A stretch of 64,000 nt of DNA from Pseudomonas sp. PSKL.D1 (GTDB taxonomy: Bacteria; Pseudomonadota; Gammaproteobacteria; Pseudomonadales; Pseudomonadaceae), in contig NZ_CP118607.1 in assembly GCF_028898945.1 (NCBI RefSeq), forward strand, positions 3,830,001 to 3,894,000, given 5' to 3'. The notes beneath the pieces were generated by a model, which saw nothing but the letters and a program-made list of their open reading frames with translations, was not told where the DNA came from and searched no databases. Within the stretch, counting starts at the first letter, position 1; every line of letters begins with the position of its first letter. Positions 34,209 to 43,838 of this stretch are shown here, piece after piece. Made by a program: the position numbers and the translations under genes.

Positions 34209-35312
34209 TCAGCTGCTCATGGCAGCCTCCTCATGACCTTTCGGTTTGCGTTGATAAACCTGATCACTTTGCAGCAGTGACCAAATAATGCGCAGATTTC
34301 GATTAGCCAGTCTGATCGCCGCCTCCTTGCGCCCAAGGCGGGATAGCCAGCGCAAGAGGCGGCGATCATCTGGCTGATCGGAATCAGGCTTTAGCTGACT
34401 CAAGACAGCATGCGCGCCTTGAATCATCAAGCTGCGTATGTAGCCGTCACCTCGCTTGCTCATTCTGCCCAGCCTGATTTTGTTTCCGCTGCTGTGCTGG
34501 TCGGGCACGACACCGAAGAAAGCAGAAAACATCCGGCCACTGGCGAAGCGTGCAGGTTCTGTCTCTTTCGCCACGATCGCCGTGGCGATGATGGGGCCGA
34601 CACCACGAATGGTGATCAACCGTTGTGCGACCTTATCCTCTTGGGCTGTCGCTTCGAGCCGCGCACTTAGCGTCGCAATGCGCTCACTCAGAAAGAGCCA
34701 GTCAGCTAGCAGTTCATCGAGCAACTCGCGCAACAAATCAGGCAGGGGCAAGGAGGCATCCTCAAGAGCTCGCGGTACATGTGTACTGATCGCGGTATCA
34801 CCTTGGGGCATGGATACACCATGCTCAAGCAGCAAGCCACGCATCTGATTACCCAGCGCTGTATGTCGCTTGATGTTGCCGCGCCGGATACGGTGCAGCG
34901 CCTGAATAGTCAGTGCTGTGGTGCTCTTGACCGGTATCGAGGCGATGCTGCTGTCGCGACCAGCGCGCAAAATGGCATGAGCGTCGTTACGGTCGTTCTT
35001 GGCGCCACTGCGGTGCTCGGCCACGCGTTGCGCAGGCAGAATGCGAACCGGATTACCCTTGGCCTGCAGCAACCTGGCCCAGGCTTGCGCACCCGGACCA
35101 CACTCCATCAAGACAGTTACCGTCACTGGCACCTTGAGTAGGAAATCATGGAAAGCCTGTCGGGATTTGATGCGATCTTCGTAGATCACCCGACCGGTAG
35201 CATCCTCGCCTGCTAACTGGAAGACCTGTTTGGCCAGGTCTACGCAGATGGTTGTGCAAAGCTCCACATCAGTGGAAGACAGGGAATCGTGCTTCGAACT
35301 ATGCTTTTTCAT
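34209..35312 (-). mobile_element. IS110-family transposase
   Basis: The 367-residue transposase has the DEDD RuvC-like N-terminal domain of IS110 (Asp in ICVDLAK, Glu in MECGPGAQAW, two Asp in AKNDRNDA). Its C-terminal Transposase_20 domain has IRGVGPIIATAI and the serine-bearing HSSGNKIRLGRMSKRGDG. The gene is full length and all catalytic residues are visible, so it may be active. The ATG at 35312 is preferred; an upstream frame adds 25 residues. IS110 elements lack ordinary terminal inverted repeats, so element ends are not marked. Some P. putida IS110 elements insert in REP sequences. Confidence 0.93.
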
Positions 35313-35489
35313 GGTCTCGCCCTCGCTGCCGTTGGCTTCTTCGAACGCCACCGTGGCACTGTGATGCCTCGGCGGGGGCGAGTCCATCGATTACAGGGGG
35401 CGCACACCCAAGCCATCCCCTTTTTCCAACCCCGCCAAGCTGTTACTGTACCCCGACCAAAGCCCAACGCCTCTGGATCGGATGCCGAC

Positions 35490-37319
35490 TTGATACGTCC
35501 CCTCCTGCTGTCTCTCAGCCTGGCCTTGAGCTTTCCCGCAGCCGCGATGGTGAGCGAAAGCCACGGATACGCGCAGTTCGGCACGCTCAAGTACCCGGCC
35601 ACATTCACCCACTTCGACTGGGTCAACCCGCAAGCACGCAAAGGCGGCACCTTGCGGGCCATGGCATTTGGCACCTTCGACACGCTCAACCCCTACACCT
35701 TCAAGGGCAGCAGCCCGGTCAGCACGCCAAACTTCCTGCAATACGGTGTCAGCGAGCTGAACGAAACGCTAATGGTCGGCACCGGCCAGTACGACCCGTC
35801 CGGTGACGAGGCAACGTCCAGCTACGGCCTGATCGCCCGTTCGGTGGAGTACAGCGAAGACCGCAGCTGGGTGGTGTTCAACCTGCGCCCGGAAGCGCGC
35901 TGGCATGACGGCCAGCCAATCACCGCCGCCGACGTAGCGTTCAGCTACCGCACCCTGCTCAAGGAAGGCCACCCGATCTACCGCACCAACCTGCAGGAAG
36001 TGCAACGCGTCGACATCCTCGGCCCGCTGCGCATCCGCTTTGTGTTCAAGCGCGCCGGCAACCCGCTGCTGATCCTGCGCCTGGGCGAAATGCCCGTGCT
36101 GCCCAAGCACTACTGGCAAGGCCGCGACTTCAAGGCCACCACCTTTGAGCCGCCACTGGGCAGCGGCCCTTACCGCATCACCCAGGTGCAGCCTGGCCGA
36201 CGCCTGGTGTTCGAGCGGGTGAAGAATTATTGGGGAAAAGACCTGGCCGTTAACCGCGGCAAGTACAACTTCAACCGCGTGGAGTTCGAGTTTTACCGCG
36301 ATGCCACGGTGGCGTTCGAAGCGTTCAAGGCCGGCGAGTTCGACATCTATATCGAGCACCAGGCCAAGAACTGGGCAAACGGCTACAACTTCCCGGCGGT
36401 GCGCCGGGGCGAGGTGATCAAGGCGCAGATCCCGCACCGCATCCCCACGCAAACCCAGGGCCTGTTCATGAACAGCCGCCGGGCCACGTTCAGCGATGCC
36501 CGGGTACGCCAGGCTCTGGGCCTGATGCTCGACTTCGAGTGGACCAACCGCGCGCTGTTCAGCAGCGCCTACCGCCGTTCGACCAGCTACTACCCCAACA
36601 GCGAGTTCGCCGCCAGCGGCCTGCCCACCGGCAAGGAATGGCTGTTGCTTACGCCCTTCCGTGACCAGTTGCCCGAGAAGCTGTTCACCCAGCCCTACCA
36701 GGTGAGCCACACCGACGGCCGTGGCGTCAGCCGGCAGACTTTGCGCCAAGCCCTGGGCCTGCTTGCCGAGGCGGGCTGGAAGCTGAACGGCCAGCGTCTG
36801 GTCAACGCCAAGGGCCAACAGCTGCGCATGGAACTGCTGCTGGTGAACCCCAACCTTGAACGCATCCTGCAGCCTTATGTCGAAAACCTGGCCAGCATCG
36901 GCATCGACGCGCACCTGCGCACCGTGGACCGCGCCCAGTACAAACAACGCCTGGACCAGTTCGACTTCGACATGATCCTGATGACCCTCAACCAGACGTT
37001 GAGCCCGGGCCTTGAGCAGTGGCTGTACTTCCACTCCAGCCAGGCCTCGACCAAAGGCAGCAAGAACTACGCAGGGGTCAAGGACCCGGTGGTCGACCAC
37101 CTGCTCGACACCCTGCTCGCCGCCCGCACCCGTGACGACCAGGTGGCTGCCGCCCGCGCCCTGGACCGGGTGCTGTCATGGCAGTACTACATGATCCCCA
37201 ACTGGTATCTCGACAATCACCGCCTGGCCTACCGCAACCGGTTCGCCTTCGTCACCACGCCGCCCTACACCCTTGGGCTGAACAGCTGGTGGATTAAGCC
37301 TTCGGAGAAAGCCAAATGA
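35490..37319 (+). CDS. yejA: Peptide ABC transporter substrate-binding protein (YejA-like), copy 1
   Basis: The 609-residue secreted solute-binding protein of family 5 has a signal peptide (LLLSLSLALSFPAAA), HGYAQFGTLKYP, KGGTLRAMAFGTFDTLNPYTF-type start motif, RPEARWHDGQPITAADV and a C-terminal LGLNSWWIK. It captures oligopeptides in the periplasm for the YejBEF permease encoded downstream. The TTG at 35490 is chosen because it directly precedes the signal peptide. The IS110 gene begins only 178 bases upstream on the other strand and may have altered the operon promoter. Confidence 0.88.
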   Translation: MIRPLLLSLSLALSFPAAAMVSESHGYAQFGTLKYPATFTHFDWVNPQARKGGTLRAMAFGTFDTLNPYTFKGSSPVSTPNFLQYGVSELNETLMVGTGQYDPSGDEATSSYGLIARSVEYSEDRSWVVFNLRPEARWHDGQPITAADVAFSYRTLLKEGHPIYRTNLQEVQRVDILGPLRIRFVFKRAGNPLLILRLGEMPVLPKHYWQGRDFKATTFEPPLGSGPYRITQVQPGRRLVFERVKNYWGKDLAVNRGKYNFNRVEFEFYRDATVAFEAFKAGEFDIYIEHQAKNWANGYNFPAVRRGEVIKAQIPHRIPTQTQGLFMNSRRATFSDARVRQALGLMLDFEWTNRALFSSAYRRSTSYYPNSEFAASGLPTGKEWLLLTPFRDQLPEKLFTQPYQVSHTDGRGVSRQTLRQALGLLAEAGWKLNGQRLVNAKGQQLRMELLLVNPNLERILQPYVENLASIGIDAHLRTVDRAQYKQRLDQFDFDMILMTLNQTLSPGLEQWLYFHSSQASTKGSKNYAGVKDPVVDHLLDTLLAARTRDDQVAAARALDRVLSWQYYMIPNWYLDNHRLAYRNRFAFVTTPPYTLGLNSWWIKPSEKAK

Positions 37320-39151
37320 TGCCAACGCACCGCCTGCGCCAGGTGGCCGGCAGCCTGTTGCTCGCCTGCCTGAGCGTACCGGCCCTGGCCGCGCCGCAAC
37401 ACGCGCTCACCCTGTATGACGAGCCGCCGAAATACCCGGCCAACTTCAAACACTTCGATTACGTCAACCCCGATGCGCCCAAGGGCGGCACCTTCCGCCA
37501 GTCCAGCTTTGGCGGCTTCGACAGCCTCAACCCGTTCATCAACAAGGGCGTGCCTGCCGAAAACGTCAGCGCCATCTACGACACCTTGATGCGCCAGAGC
37601 CTGGATGAGCCTTTCACCGAATACGGCCTGGTGGCCGGCAAGATCGAAAAGGCCCCGGACAACAGCTGGGTGCGCTTTTACCTGCGCCCCGAAGCACGCT
37701 TTCACGACGGCCACCCGATGCGCGCCGATGATGTGGTGTTCACCTTCAACGCCCTGATCAAGGACGGCGCGCCCCTGTACCGCCAGTACTACGCCGACGT
37801 TGCCGACGTGGTTGCCGAAGACCCGCTGCGGGTGCTGTTCAAGTTCAAGCACAAGAACAACCGCGAGCTGCCGCTGATCCTTGGCCAACTGCCGGTGCTG
37901 CCCAAGCACTGGTACGAAGGCCGTGACTTCAACCGTGGCAACCTGGAAATCCCGCTGGGCAGCGGCGCCTACAAAATCGCCGAGGTCAAGGCCGGGCGCT
38001 CGGTGCGTTACGAGCGCGTCAAGGACTACTGGGCCAAAGACCTGCCGATCAACCGCGGCATGTTCAACTTCGACGCCATGACCTTCGATTCGTACCGCGA
38101 CAACACCGTCGCCCTCGAAGCGCTCAAAGCCGGGCAGTTCGATTACGGCCTGGAAGTCAGCGCCAAGAACTGGGCCACCGCCTACAACGTGCCCGCCGTG
38201 CGCGACGGCCGCCTGATCAAGGAAGAGTTGCCCAACGGCAACCCTACCGGCATGCAAGGCTTCATCTACAACCTGCGCAAACCGGTGTTCCAGGACATCC
38301 GCGTGCGCCAGGCCCTGAGCCTGCTGCTGGACTTCGAGTGGACCAACAAGCAGCTGTTCAACGGTGCCTACACCCGCACCGGCAGCTACTTCGAAAACTC
38401 CGAGATGGCCGCCAAAGGCCTGCCCTCGCCCGACGAGCTGAAAATCCTCGAACCGATGCGCGGCAAGGTGCCCGAGCAGGTGTTCAACGAGGCCTTCCAC
38501 AACCCGGTCACCGATGGCAGCGGCATGATCCGCGAGCAGCAGCGCCAGGCCTACAAGCTGCTGCAAGAGGCCGGCTGGAAGATCGTCGACGACAAGATGG
38601 TCGACAAGGACGGCAAACCGGTGGTCATCGAGTTTCTGCTGGCGCAAACAGAGTTCGAGCGCATCCTGCTACCGTTCAAACGCAACCTGGCCGACCTTGG
38701 CATCGACCTGAACATCCGCCGCGTGGACGTTTCGCAGTACATCACCCGCCTGCGCTCGCGCGACTTCGACATGATCGTCAGCGGCTACCCGCAATCCAAC
38801 TCGCCCGGCAACGAACAGCGCGAGTTCTGGACCAGCGCCGCCGCCGACAACCCCGGCAGCCGCAACTTCATGGGCCTGCGCGACCCGGCCATCGACCAGC
38901 TGGTGGAACAATTGATCAACGCCGATTCGCGGCAAAGCCTGGTCAACCACACCCGGGCGCTGGACCGCGTGCTGCTGTGGGGCTACTACGTGATCCCCAA
39001 CTGGCACATCAAGACCTGGCGCGTGGCCTACTGGAACCACATCGGCCACCCGAAGGTATCGCCCAAGTACGACGTGGGCATCGACACCTGGTGGATCAAG
39101 CCAAACGTCACCCCGGCGGTGACCGAAGCCCCCGCGGACGAGGCCCACTGA
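37316..39151 (+). CDS. yejA: Peptide ABC transporter substrate-binding protein (YejA-like), copy 2
   Basis: The 611-residue paralog of the preceding gene has the same layout: signal peptide ([13 protein letters not shown]), [36 protein letters not shown], and GIDTWWIKP near the end. Its ATG overlaps the first yejA stop. Two binding proteins feeding one permease would widen the range of peptides taken up; that is inference. Confidence 0.93.
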   Translation: MMPTHRLRQVAGSLLLACLSVPALAAPQHALTLYDEPPKYPANFKHFDYVNPDAPKGGTFRQSSFGGFDSLNPFINKGVPAENVSAIYDTLMRQSLDEPFTEYGLVAGKIEKAPDNSWVRFYLRPEARFHDGHPMRADDVVFTFNALIKDGAPLYRQYYADVADVVAEDPLRVLFKFKHKNNRELPLILGQLPVLPKHWYEGRDFNRGNLEIPLGSGAYKIAEVKAGRSVRYERVKDYWAKDLPINRGMFNFDAMTFDSYRDNTVALEALKAGQFDYGLEVSAKNWATAYNVPAVRDGRLIKEELPNGNPTGMQGFIYNLRKPVFQDIRVRQALSLLLDFEWTNKQLFNGAYTRTGSYFENSEMAAKGLPSPDELKILEPMRGKVPEQVFNEAFHNPVTDGSGMIREQQRQAYKLLQEAGWKIVDDKMVDKDGKPVVIEFLLAQTEFERILLPFKRNLADLGIDLNIRRVDVSQYITRLRSRDFDMIVSGYPQSNSPGNEQREFWTSAAADNPGSRNFMGLRDPAIDQLVEQLINADSRQSLVNHTRALDRVLLWGYYVIPNWHIKTWRVAYWNHIGHPKVSPKYDVGIDTWWIKPNVTPAVTEAPADEAH

Positions 39152-39152
39152 C

Positions 39153-40226
39153 ATGCTGGCCTATATCCTGCGCCGTTTGCTGCTGATCATCCCGACCTTG
39201 TTCGGCATCCTGATCATCAATTTCATCATCGTCCAGGCCGCACCCGGCGGGCCGGTGGAGCAGATGATCGCCAAACTCGAAGGCTTCGAAGGCGCCACCA
39301 GCCGCATTGCCGGTGGCGGTGCCGAGGTGTCGGTGGCCGGCTCCAACTACCGTGGCGCCCAAGGCCTGGACCCGGCGCTGATCGCCGAAATCGAGCGCAT
39401 GTACGGCTTCGACAAGTCGCCGCCCGAACGCTTGTGGATCATGGTCAAGAACTACGCCCAGCTCGACTTTGGCGACAGCTTCTTCCGGGACGCCAAGGTG
39501 ATCGACCTGATCGCCGAGAAAATGCCCGTGTCGATCTCGCTGGGGCTGTGGAGCACGTTGATCATGTACCTGGTGTCGATCCCGCTGGGTATCGCCAAGG
39601 CGGTGCGCCATGGCAGCCACTTCGACGTGTGGACCAGTTCGGCGATCATCGTCGGCTACGCCATCCCCGCATTCCTGTTCGCCATCCTGCTGATCGTGCT
39701 GTTTGCCGGCGGCAGCTATTTCGACTGGTTCCCGCTACGAGGGCTCACCTCCAACAACTTCGACGAGCTGAGTACCACTGGCAAAGTGCTGGACTACTTC
39801 TGGCACCTGGTGCTGCCGATTACCGCGCTGGTGATCGGCAACTTCGCCACCATGACCCTGCTGACCAAAAACAGCTTCCTCGACGAGATCAACAAGCAGT
39901 ACGTGATCACCGCCAAGGCCAAAGGCCTGAGCCGCCCGCGGGTGCTGTACGGCCATGTGTTCCGTAACGCCATGCTGCTGGTGATTGCCGGTTTCCCGTC
40001 GGCGTTCATCGGCATTTTCTTCACCGGCTCCTTGCTGATCGAGGTGATCTTCAGCCTTGACGGCCTGGGCCTGATGAGTTTTGAAGCGGCCATCAACCGC
40101 GATTACCCGGTGGTCTTCGGCACCCTGTTCATCTTCACCCTGCTGGGGCTGGTGGTGAAACTGATCGGCGACCTGACCTACACCCTGGTCGACCCCCGTA
40201 TCGACTTTGCCAGCCGGGAGCACTGA
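39153..40226 (+). CDS. yejB: Peptide ABC transporter permease YejB
   Basis: The 357-residue DppB-type permease has six membrane helices, an N-terminal [18 protein letters not shown] and the EAA-loop region ([24 protein letters not shown]). It forms half of the inner-membrane channel with YejE. It starts one base after the second yejA stop. Confidence 0.95.
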   Translation: MLAYILRRLLLIIPTLFGILIINFIIVQAAPGGPVEQMIAKLEGFEGATSRIAGGGAEVSVAGSNYRGAQGLDPALIAEIERMYGFDKSPPERLWIMVKNYAQLDFGDSFFRDAKVIDLIAEKMPVSISLGLWSTLIMYLVSIPLGIAKAVRHGSHFDVWTSSAIIVGYAIPAFLFAILLIVLFAGGSYFDWFPLRGLTSNNFDELSTTGKVLDYFWHLVLPITALVIGNFATMTLLTKNSFLDEINKQYVITAKAKGLSRPRVLYGHVFRNAMLLVIAGFPSAFIGIFFTGSLLIEVIFSLDGLGLMSFEAAINRDYPVVFGTLFIFTLLGLVVKLIGDLTYTLVDPRIDFASREH

Positions 40227-40227
40227 C

Positions 40228-41247
40228 ATGGCCTTGTCCCCCCTCAACCGCCGGCGCTTCGAGCGCTTCAAGGCCAACCGCCGTGGCTGGTGGTCGCTGT
40301 GGCTGTTTTTGATCCTGTTCGGCCTGAGCCTGGGCGCCGAGCTGATTGCCAACGACAAACCGATTGCCGTGCGCTACGACGGCGAGTGGTACTTCCCGGC
40401 CTTCAAGCGCTACCCCGAGACCACCTTTGGCGGCGAGTTCCCGCTGGAGGCCAACTACAAGAGCCCCTACATCCGCGAACTGCTGGCCAGCAAAGACAGC
40501 TTCGTGCTGTGGGCGCCCATCCCGTTCAGCTACCAGAGCATCAACTACGACCTGCGCGTGCCCGCCCCGGCCCCGCCTTCGGCCGACAATTGGCTGGGCA
40601 CCGACGACCAGGGCCGCGACGTACTGGCGCGGGTGATCTATGGCTTCCGCATTTCGGTGCTGTTTGCCCTTACGCTGACCATCCTCAGCTCCATCGTCGG
40701 CGTCATCGCCGGGGCGCTGCAGGGCTTTTATGGCGGCTGGGTGGACCTGGCCGGGCAGCGATTTCTTGAGATTTGGTCCGGGCTGCCGGTGCTGTACCTG
40801 CTGATCATCCTGGCCAGCTTCGTGCAGCCCAATTTCTGGTGGCTGCTGGGCATCATGCTGCTGTTCTCGTGGATGAGCCTGGTGGATGTTGTGCGCGCCG
40901 AGTTCCTGCGCGGGCGCAACCTCGAGTACGTGCGCGCCGCCCGCGCGCTGGGCATGCGCAACGGTGCGATCATGTACCGGCACATCTTGCCCAACGCCAT
41001 GATCTCGACCATGACCTTCATGCCGTTCATTCTCACCGGGGCCATCGGCACCCTCACCGCGCTGGACTTCCTTGGCTTTGGCCTGCCGCCGGGCGCGCCG
41101 TCGCTGGGCGAACTGGTGGCACAAGGCAAGTCCAACCTGCAGGCGCCGTGGCTGGGCATCAGTGCCTTTGCCGTACTGGCGATCATGCTGAGCCTGCTGG
41201 TATTCATCGGCGAATCCGCCCGCGATGCCTTCGACCCGAGGAAGTGA
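40228..41247 (+). CDS. yejE: Peptide ABC transporter permease YejE
   Basis: The 339-residue DppC-type permease has an N-terminal LNRRRFERFKANRRGWWSLWLF, a long periplasmic loop and the EAA loop (YVRAARALGMRNGAIMYRHILPNA). It partners YejB. The ATG at 40228 lies one base after the yejB stop; longer frames overlap yejB. Confidence 0.95.
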   Translation: MALSPLNRRRFERFKANRRGWWSLWLFLILFGLSLGAELIANDKPIAVRYDGEWYFPAFKRYPETTFGGEFPLEANYKSPYIRELLASKDSFVLWAPIPFSYQSINYDLRVPAPAPPSADNWLGTDDQGRDVLARVIYGFRISVLFALTLTILSSIVGVIAGALQGFYGGWVDLAGQRFLEIWSGLPVLYLLIILASFVQPNFWWLLGIMLLFSWMSLVDVVRAEFLRGRNLEYVRAARALGMRNGAIMYRHILPNAMISTMTFMPFILTGAIGTLTALDFLGFGLPPGAPSLGELVAQGKSNLQAPWLGISAFAVLAIMLSLLVFIGESARDAFDPRK

Positions 41248-41248
41248 C

Positions 41249-42862
41249 ATGACTGAACAAAACCTGATCGAAGTGCGTGACCTGGCCGTGGAATTCGTCA
41301 CCGGGGAGCATGTAAACCGGGTGGTCGACGGCATCAGCTTCGACATCCGCAAGGGCGAAACCCTGGCGCTGGTGGGCGAAAGCGGTTCGGGCAAATCGGT
41401 GACTGCACACTCGATCTTGCGCCTGCTGCCCTACCCCCTGGCCCGCCACCCCAGCGGCAGCATCCGCTACGAAGGCAAAGACCTGTTGCAGCAAGGCGAA
41501 AAGGCCATGCAACGGATTCGCGGCAACCGCATCGCGATGATCTTCCAGGAGCCGATGACCTCGCTCAACCCGTTGCACTGCATCGAAAAGCAGATCAACG
41601 AAATCCTGCTGCTGCACAAGGGCCTGACTGGCAAACAGGCCACCGCACGCACGCTGGAGCTGCTGGAACTGGTCGGCATCCCCGAGCCACGCAAGCGCCT
41701 CAAAGCCCTGCCCCACGAGCTGTCTGGCGGGCAACGCCAGCGGGTGATGATCGCCATGGCCCTGGCCAACGAGCCGGAATTGCTGATTGCCGACGAACCC
41801 ACCACCGCGCTCGACGTGACCGTGCAGTTGAAGATTCTCGACCTGCTCAAAGAGCTGCAGGCCCGGCTGGGTATGGCGCTACTGCTGATCAGCCACGACC
41901 TCAACCTGGTGCGGCGCATCGCCCACCGCGTGTGCGTGATGCAGTGCGGCAAGATCGTCGAACAGGCCGACTGCGCCCAGCTGTTCAGCAAACCGCAGCA
42001 CCCTTACACGCAGATGTTGATCAATGCCGAACCCAGCGGCCTGCCGGCGCACAACCCGGTGGGGGCACCACTGCTGGAAGTGGACGACCTCAAGGTCTGG
42101 TTCCCGATCAAGAAGGGCTTGCTGCGCCGTACCGTCGACCACGTAAAGGCGGTGGACGGCGTCAACTTCAGCCTGCCTCAGGGGCAGACGCTGGGCATTG
42201 TTGGCGAGTCCGGCTCCGGCAAATCCACCCTCGGGTTGGCGATCCTGCGGTTGATTTCCAGTCAGGGCGGCATCCGCTTCCACGGCCAGGCGCTGGAAGG
42301 GCTGAACCAGAAGGAAGTGCGCCCGCTGCGCCGCGAGATGCAGGTGGTGTTTCAGGACCCGTTCGGCAGCCTCAGCCCGCGCATGTGCGTGGCTGATATT
42401 GTCGGTGAGGGGCTGCGCATCCACCGCATCGGCAGCCCGGCCGAACAAGAGGCTGCGATCATCGCCGCGCTCGAAGAGGTAGGCCTGGACCCACGCACCC
42501 GCCACCGTTACCCCCATGAGTTTTCCGGCGGCCAGCGCCAACGCATCGCGATTGCCCGCGCCTTGGTGCTCAAGCCCGCGTTGATTCTGCTGGACGAACC
42601 TACCTCGGCGCTGGACCGCACCGTGCAGCGGCAAGTGGTGGAGTTGCTGCGCAACCTGCAGCAAAAGTACAACCTGACCTACCTGTTCATCAGCCACGAC
42701 CTGGCCGTGGTCAAAGCGCTGAGCCACCAGTTGATGGTGATCAAGCATGGGCAGGTGGTTGAACAGGGGGATGCCCAGGCGATCTTCCATGCGCCGCAGC
42801 ATGCGTATACCCAGCAGTTGCTGGAGGCGGCGTTTTTGGAGCCTGAGGTGCGTCGGGCTTAG
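41249..42862 (+). CDS. yejF: Peptide ABC transporter double ATPase YejF
   Basis: The 537-residue protein has two ABC ATPase domains. Each has a Walker A (GESGSGKSV; GESGSGKST), a signature (LSGGQRQRV; FSGGQRQRI) and a Walker B followed by DEPTTALD or DEPTSALD. OppF-type C-terminal extensions (HPYTQML, HAYTQQLLEA) follow each. It powers the YejBE channel. It is the last gene of the operon, with a REP hairpin 27 bases later that may act as terminator. Confidence 0.95.
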   Translation: MTEQNLIEVRDLAVEFVTGEHVNRVVDGISFDIRKGETLALVGESGSGKSVTAHSILRLLPYPLARHPSGSIRYEGKDLLQQGEKAMQRIRGNRIAMIFQEPMTSLNPLHCIEKQINEILLLHKGLTGKQATARTLELLELVGIPEPRKRLKALPHELSGGQRQRVMIAMALANEPELLIADEPTTALDVTVQLKILDLLKELQARLGMALLLISHDLNLVRRIAHRVCVMQCGKIVEQADCAQLFSKPQHPYTQMLINAEPSGLPAHNPVGAPLLEVDDLKVWFPIKKGLLRRTVDHVKAVDGVNFSLPQGQTLGIVGESGSGKSTLGLAILRLISSQGGIRFHGQALEGLNQKEVRPLRREMQVVFQDPFGSLSPRMCVADIVGEGLRIHRIGSPAEQEAAIIAALEEVGLDPRTRHRYPHEFSGGQRQRIAIARALVLKPALILLDEPTSALDRTVQRQVVELLRNLQQKYNLTYLFISHDLAVVKALSHQLMVIKHGQVVEQGDAQAIFHAPQHAYTQQLLEAAFLEPEVRRA

Positions 42863-42888
42863 GGCATTGTGTTGGCTGTGCCGGCCTA

Positions 42889-42944
42889 TCGCGGATAAAT
42901 CCGCTCCTACAGGGGTACGCGTGTAGGAGCGGATTTATCCGCGA
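42889..42944. repeat. REP palindrome after yejF
   Basis: A perfect 23-base inverted repeat: the arm at 42889-42911 (starting TCGCGGATAAATCCGCTCC) and its complement at 42922-42944, with a ten-base loop. It matches the P. putida REP type and likely closes the yej transcript. Confidence 0.88.
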
Positions 42945-42983
42945 GAGGCCCGCGCTGGCAACGAAAATTCAGGGAGAATCGCA

Positions 42984-43136
42984 ATGACCATAGACAACCC
43001 GGCGCTCAAGACCACCGTCGGCAAGACTACGCTCTACCAAGGCGAAAACCAGACACACCCCTTGTTCCGTATCGAACCCGGCATCACTTGCCAGCATGCC
43101 CGCGAGCAGGCGTCGGAATTAATGGGCTACGAATGA
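42984..43136 (+). pseudogene. Truncated DUF3077 family gene
   Basis: The 50-codon frame follows AGGGAGAA and reads MTIDNPALKTTVGKTTLYQG, then LFRIEPGITCQHAREQASELMGYE and a stop. This is the N-terminal half of the small DUF3077 family, which usually continues with a second helical region of about 30-40 residues. Nothing similar continues after the stop before kdpE, so the gene looks truncated. DUF3077 resembles DUF6124, represented at 1082-1393; both families are of unknown function. Confidence 0.6.
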
Positions 43137-43145
43137 GGCCGACGA

Positions 43146-43838
43146 TCAATTCGGCGTCACCAACCTGTACCCCACCCCCGCCTCGGTCACGATAAACCGC
43201 GGCGCCGCCGGATCATCCCCCAGCTTCTGCCGCAAATGCCCCACCACAATCCGCAGGTAGTGGGTATCGTCCACATGCGTCGGCCCCCAAATATCCTTGA
43301 GCAGCTGCTGCTGGGTAATCACCCGCCCCGGGTGCCCGGCCAGTTGCGCCAGCAGGGCATATTCCTTGCGGGTCAGCGCCACTTCCACGCCATCGAGCGT
43401 CACCTTGCGAAAAGCAAAATCCACGATCAGCGGGCCGAAGCTGGCGGCCACCTCCCCGCCGCCGCTCTGGGGCACCTGGCGCAGCAACGCACGCACGCGG
43501 GCAAGGAATTCCTGGATGCCGAAGGGCTTGGTCACGTAGTCGTTGGCCCCGCCGTCGAGTGCATCCACCTTCTGCACTTCACTGGCCCGCACCGACAGCA
43601 CCAGCACCGGCACCGCGCTCCATTCGCGCAGCTCTCGCAGCACCTGCTGGCCGTCCATGTCGGGCAGGCCGAGGTCGAGCACTACCAGGTCCGGCTTGGC
43701 CAATGCAGCCTGGGCCAGGCCTTCGCCGCCGGTGGCGGCTTCGATCACCTTGTAGCCCTGGGAAGCCAGGCTGATGCGTAGGAATTTGCGGATCTGGGGT
43801 TCATCATCGATGACCAGCAGCGTGGCGGATTGGCTCAT
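43146..43838 (-). CDS. kdpE: KdpE response regulator of potassium uptake
   Basis: The 230-residue OmpR-family regulator has a receiver with Asp55 (VVLDLGLPDMDG), Lys in VTKPFG, and a C-terminal winged helix (LTRKEYALLAQLAGHPG, YLRIVVGHLRQKLGDDP). Phosphorylated by KdpD, it activates kdpFABC. Its ATG overlaps the kdpD stop by four bases. Confidence 0.96.
   Translation of the reverse strand: MSQSATLLVIDDEPQIRKFLRISLASQGYKVIEAATGGEGLAQAALAKPDLVVLDLGLPDMDGQQVLRELREWSAVPVLVLSVRASEVQKVDALDGGANDYVTKPFGIQEFLARVRALLRQVPQSGGGEVAASFGPLIVDFAFRKVTLDGVEVALTRKEYALLAQLAGHPGRVITQQQLLKDIWGPTHVDDTHYLRIVVGHLRQKLGDDPAAPRFIVTEAGVGYRLVTPN

Noticed and set aside
33841..35490. Terminal inverted repeats and target-site duplication for the IS element
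   Set aside because: None could be identified. IS110 elements normally lack conventional terminal repeats, so exact ends are left unmarked.
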